Assembly (NCBI GenBank): GCA_002452515.1
Contig: DKEN01000109.1
Coordinates: 29,934 to 55,651, forward strand
Reading direction: 5' to 3'
DNA length: 25,718 nt
From: Spartobacteria bacterium UBA6821
GTDB lineage: Bacteria > Verrucomicrobiota > Verrucomicrobiia > Chthoniobacterales > UBA6821
The position numbers and the translations under genes are program-made. Within the stretch, counting starts at the first letter, position 1; each line of letters opens with the position of its first letter. Of this stretch, positions 23,292 to 25,718 are shown in pieces. The notes under the pieces are model-generated. The model saw only the letters and a program-made list of their open reading frames with translations. It was not told where the DNA came from and ran no database searches.

Positions 23292-23963
23292 TTAATAGCC
23301 TTCGAAGAGACTCTTCGAATTTGCATTCGGATCGTGAACTTTGGGTAATCCGAGCTTCTGACCACTCAAAATCTCCCACTGTTTCTTCTGCTTGGGAGTC
23401 AGGACGGAAAGCATCTTCTTGGAGGTATTCTGCTGAATCCGGTGCAGATTGATGTCTTTGCGGAAGTTGGAGATCTTGCCGGCATTGAACTGGGCGGTCA
23501 CGGATGCAGCCTGTGCCTGGTCGTTCTTTTCAAGGACTGCCAGAGAGGTCTGCTGGGCCGGTGTGAGGCCGAGCAGTTTCTGCTCGGAAATCGAGGTCAG
23601 CAAGGCACCGCCAAGCATTTGACGCTCGATCTGGCGGAGGCGATCCTGCTGGGAGGGACTCAGCACGTTGAGAGCGCGTTGATTAAACTGGCTGCGGAGT
23701 GCCTTCAGGTCCCAATCCGCACGCAGAGCGGCATCTTTATCGGCCATGCCGATCGCCGTGATCTGCTTGGCTCGGTTTTTGTATTCGGAACGCAGGGAAT
23801 CCAGAAGCGCGCTCTGAAGCGAGGAGAGATGCAAATCCGCCCTCACCGGCTCCAGTCCGAGAAGAACCGGCACGGAGGCAGGACTGTCGGGCGTGCTCTT
23901 TGCCGAGAGCAAGGGGAGAGTCAGCAAAAGAGCCCCTAGGAGCAGGAGGGAGGTGCGTTTCAT
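23292..23963 (-). CDS. Secreted helical protein with duplicated Spy/LTxxQ-like units
   Basis: The 223-residue protein has a signal peptide (MKRTSLLLLGALLLTLPLLSA) and then an almost entirely helical, charged, Gln-rich mature part. Four LTxxQ-type motifs are visible: LHLSSLQ (44-50), LSPSQQDRL (101-109), LGLTPAQQ (131-138) and LTPKQKKQW (188-196). They fall into two similar units (about 44-118 and 131-203), suggesting an internal duplication of a Spy/CpxP-like module. Spy and CpxP are periplasmic stress chaperones or sensors; a similar role here is only a suggestion. The gene starts 24 nt after the transaldolase stop on the same strand and is probably co-transcribed with it, although no metabolic link is obvious. 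Confidence 0.75.
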   Translation of the reverse strand: MKRTSLLLLGALLLTLPLLSAKSTPDSPASVPVLLGLEPVRADLHLSSLQSALLDSLRSEYKNRAKQITAIGMADKDAALRADWDLKALRSQFNQRALNVLSPSQQDRLRQIERQMLGGALLTSISEQKLLGLTPAQQTSLAVLEKNDQAQAASVTAQFNAGKISNFRKDINLHRIQQNTSKKMLSVLTPKQKKQWEILSGQKLGLPKVHDPNANSKSLFEGY

Positions 23964-23987
23964 GGGAAAGTTCTGGGGGCTTTGGAA

Positions 23988-24947
23988 TTACAGCGACTGG
24001 GCGATGATGCCTTCCAGCTTGACGATATCCTCGCCAAACTTACGGATGCCCTCGGCAAGCTTGTCGGTGGCCATGGCGTCCTCATTGAGGGCCCAGCGGA
24101 AGCTCTTCTCATCGACGGGGACCTTCGGAATATCGAGCTTCTTGGCAGACTCGGGATCGAGCACGCGAAGGAGCGGTTCCTCCGAGGCCTCCAGCTTGGC
24201 GAGCAGATCGGGACTGATGGTGAGTAGATCACAACCTGCGAGAGCGACGATTTCACCCGTGTTGCGGAAACTGGCCCCCATGACCTGCGTGTCATGACCG
24301 TATTTCTTGAAATAGTTGTAGATGACGTGGACCGACTGAACGCCGGGATCTTCCAACCCGACATATTCCTTGCCGGTCTTGCTCTTGTAGTAGTCGTAGA
24401 TACGACCCACGAAAGGGGAGATGAGTCGGATGCCGCCCTCGGCACAGGCAACGGCCTGCACGAGCGAGAAGAGGAGTGTCAGGTTGCAGTTGATGCCTTC
24501 TTTCTGGAGGACTTCAGCAGCACGGATGCCTTCCCATGTGGAGGCGATCTTGATCAGGACGCGCTCGCGGCTGATGCCGGCCTTCTCGTACAGGCCGATC
24601 AGGTAGTGGGCCTTGGCAATGGTTCCCTCGGTGTCAAAGGAGAGACGGGCATCGACCTCGGTGCTGACACGACCGGGAACAATCTTGAGAATTTCGAGAC
24701 CGAAGAGGATCAGCGTATCGTCGATGATCTTGTGAAGGAGTTCCGCACCGCTCAGCGAGGAACCCTTGTTTTCGGCGATCGCCTTGTCAAGAAGGCTGCG
24801 GTATTCGGGCTGAAGAACGGCCTTGAGGATGAGGGAGGGGTTGGTCGTGGCATCCTGTGGAGCGAACTTGCGGATCGATTCAAAATCACCGGTATCGGCG
24901 ACGACGGTGGTGAACTGCTTAAGGCTTTGGAGTTGGTTTGCACTCAT
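23988..24947 (-). CDS. tal: Transaldolase
   Basis: The 319-residue enzyme of the non-oxidative pentose phosphate pathway transfers a dihydroxyacetone unit between sedoheptulose-7-phosphate and glyceraldehyde-3-phosphate. Family signatures: DATTNPSLI (32-40), [11 protein letters not shown] (95-105), the Schiff-base lysine K133 in [36 protein letters not shown], and [11 protein letters not shown]. Length and motifs match the TalB-like subfamily. I start at 24947 ([16 protein letters not shown], preceded by AACTCCCTTT) rather than the in-frame ATG at 25001, because homologues begin at this [13 protein letters not shown] block and the extra residues look like leader. It lies 67 nt downstream of glpX, an arrangement that puts two carbon-cycling enzymes in one transcript. 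Confidence 0.97.
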   Translation of the reverse strand: MSANQLQSLKQFTTVVADTGDFESIRKFAPQDATTNPSLILKAVLQPEYRSLLDKAIAENKGSSLSGAELLHKIIDDTLILFGLEILKIVPGRVSTEVDARLSFDTEGTIAKAHYLIGLYEKAGISRERVLIKIASTWEGIRAAEVLQKEGINCNLTLLFSLVQAVACAEGGIRLISPFVGRIYDYYKSKTGKEYVGLEDPGVQSVHVIYNYFKKYGHDTQVMGASFRNTGEIVALAGCDLLTISPDLLAKLEASEEPLLRVLDPESAKKLDIPKVPVDEKSFRWALNEDAMATDKLAEGIRKFGEDIVKLEGIIAQSL

Positions 24948-25014
24948 AAAGGGAGTTTCTGATGGGGTTGTGTGTAATGCAATTCCCGAGTTGAGAATCA
25001 CAGGATTAGGATTC

Positions 25015-25718
25015 CTAGAGGTGTTGGTCCTGATGGACGCTGTGCAGATGGATGGTTTTGGTTTCCAGATCGTGGATGGCCTTAATGTAACGGACGGTCC
25101 GGCTGCGGGAACGCATCACGATGGAATGCGTGATGGCGGTTTTTCCGATCAGTTTCACGCCGGGAAGCATCGCGCTGTCGCTGATCCCCGTGGCGCAGAA
25201 GATGGCGTTGTCCCCCTGCACGAGATCGTTGCAGTGATAGACGCGATCCAGTTCCTCCTGCGTATTAGTCTTGAGCAGGTCGGCCTTTTCCTCCTCATCC
25301 CGGGGCCACATTCTCAGAATGATGTCCCCTCCGAGCGCCTTCAAGGCCGCCGCGGTAAGAATCCCTTCCGGTGCCCCTCCGCGACCCACATAAAGATCGA
25401 TGCCGGAGTCATGGAGTGAGGGGGCCACCGCCGCGGTGATATCACCATCGGCAATGAGACGAAGTGAGGCTCCGGCCCGCCTCACGGCATCCGTGTAGAT
25501 CTGATTGCGGGGACGGTCGAGAACGGTCACCACCAGTTCTCCGATGCGCTTACCCAGGGCATCGGCAGCTAGTTGCAGGGTTCGTTCGAATTTGAGATCG
25601 AGTGTGATCGGAGGGATCATGCCACTGCGGATGCAGCGGGCGATCCGACCACCATAAGAAAGCTTTTCCACATAAAAACTTGGAATATTGACCATGCTCC
25701 GCTCCTGTTCCTCGGGCA
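25015..25718 (-). CDS. glpX: Class II fructose-1,6-bisphosphatase (GlpX), C-terminal part, truncated by window edge
   Basis: The reading frame is open to the right edge of the window, so the N-terminal third, including the metal-binding GEGE-type motifs, is missing. The visible 234 codons match Glp[60 protein letters not shown], the [22 protein letters not shown] block, then [20 protein letters not shown] and [20 protein letters not shown] near the C-terminus. The enzyme hydrolyses fructose-1,6-bisphosphate to fructose-6-phosphate in gluconeogenesis, which feeds the transaldolase step encoded next. The Met at 25695 is internal: upstream codons (PEEQERS) continue in frame and homologues have about 100 more residues. 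Confidence 0.94.
   Translation of the reverse strand, partial: PEEQERSMVNIPSFYVEKLSYGGRIARCIRSGMIPPITLDLKFERTLQLAADALGKRIGELVVTVLDRPRNQIYTDAVRRAGASLRLIADGDITAAVAPSLHDSGIDLYVGRGGAPEGILTAAALKALGGDIILRMWPRDEEEKADLLKTNTQEELDRVYHCNDLVQGDNAIFCATGISDSAMLPGVKLIGKTAITHSIVMRSRSRTVRYIKAIHDLETKTIHLHSVHQDQHL

Noticed and set aside
23198..23452. 84-codon plus-strand open frame in and after the multi-hairpin element
   Set aside because: It runs from the structured element into the opposite strand of the Spy-like gene, with no motif and no plausible initiation context.
1..25718. Mobile elements, CRISPR arrays, tRNA or rRNA genes
   Set aside because: I found no transposase, integrase, regularly spaced repeats, tRNA cloverleaf or rRNA-like sequence on reading both strands.

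Overview
The window looks like a piece of a Gram-negative chromosome with a Verrucomicrobia/PVC-like flavour. The evidence is several signal-peptide outer-membrane barrel proteins ending in Phe, a TolC/RND tripartite pump, very sparse Shine-Dalgarno motifs, and a family 2A encapsulin. The phylum is my inference from overall protein style; there is no rRNA or tRNA gene here to confirm it. I see no insertion sequence, integrase, phage gene or CRISPR array.

Left edge (1-1491, minus strand): a two-gene nanocompartment unit. A complete family 2A (SrpI-like) encapsulin shell gene is followed, with a 14-nt overlap, by the start of its cargo enzyme, a cysteine desulfurase. The cargo carries a low-complexity N-terminal extension of about 170 residues and runs off the window. 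This is the most interesting system in the window: a self-assembling protein shell linked to sulfur metabolism.

1825-8101: outer-membrane and uptake genes. A TorF/Gcw_chp-like beta-barrel gene is divergent from a LysR-type regulator. Two tandem OprB-type porin paralogues follow on the minus strand. The promoter region of the first OprB gene shares a 25-nt box (20 identities) with the region upstream of the encapsulin, including the -35 hexamer and an ACGA-N9-TCGT inverted repeat. This suggests a common regulator.

8438-16448 (plus strand): a compact five-gene locus holding an OmpR-type response regulator, sensor histidine kinase, periplasmic adaptor lipoprotein, RND permease and TolC-like outer-membrane factor. 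It ends at a strong bidirectional terminator. The pump is probably controlled by its own two-component system. The second OprB porin is transcribed divergently from it.

16528-25718: housekeeping genes. These are rpsO-pnp (minus), valS and a mannose-1-phosphate guanylyltransferase (plus), then glpX (partial), transaldolase and a secreted Spy/LTxxQ-like helical protein (minus). Between the convergent guanylyltransferase and Spy-like genes lies a non-coding element of about 160 nt with five local hairpins enclosed by a 15-bp outer stem.

Most genes here lack a Shine-Dalgarno motif and instead have a short pyrimidine run directly before the ATG. I used this pattern together with domain boundaries to choose starts.
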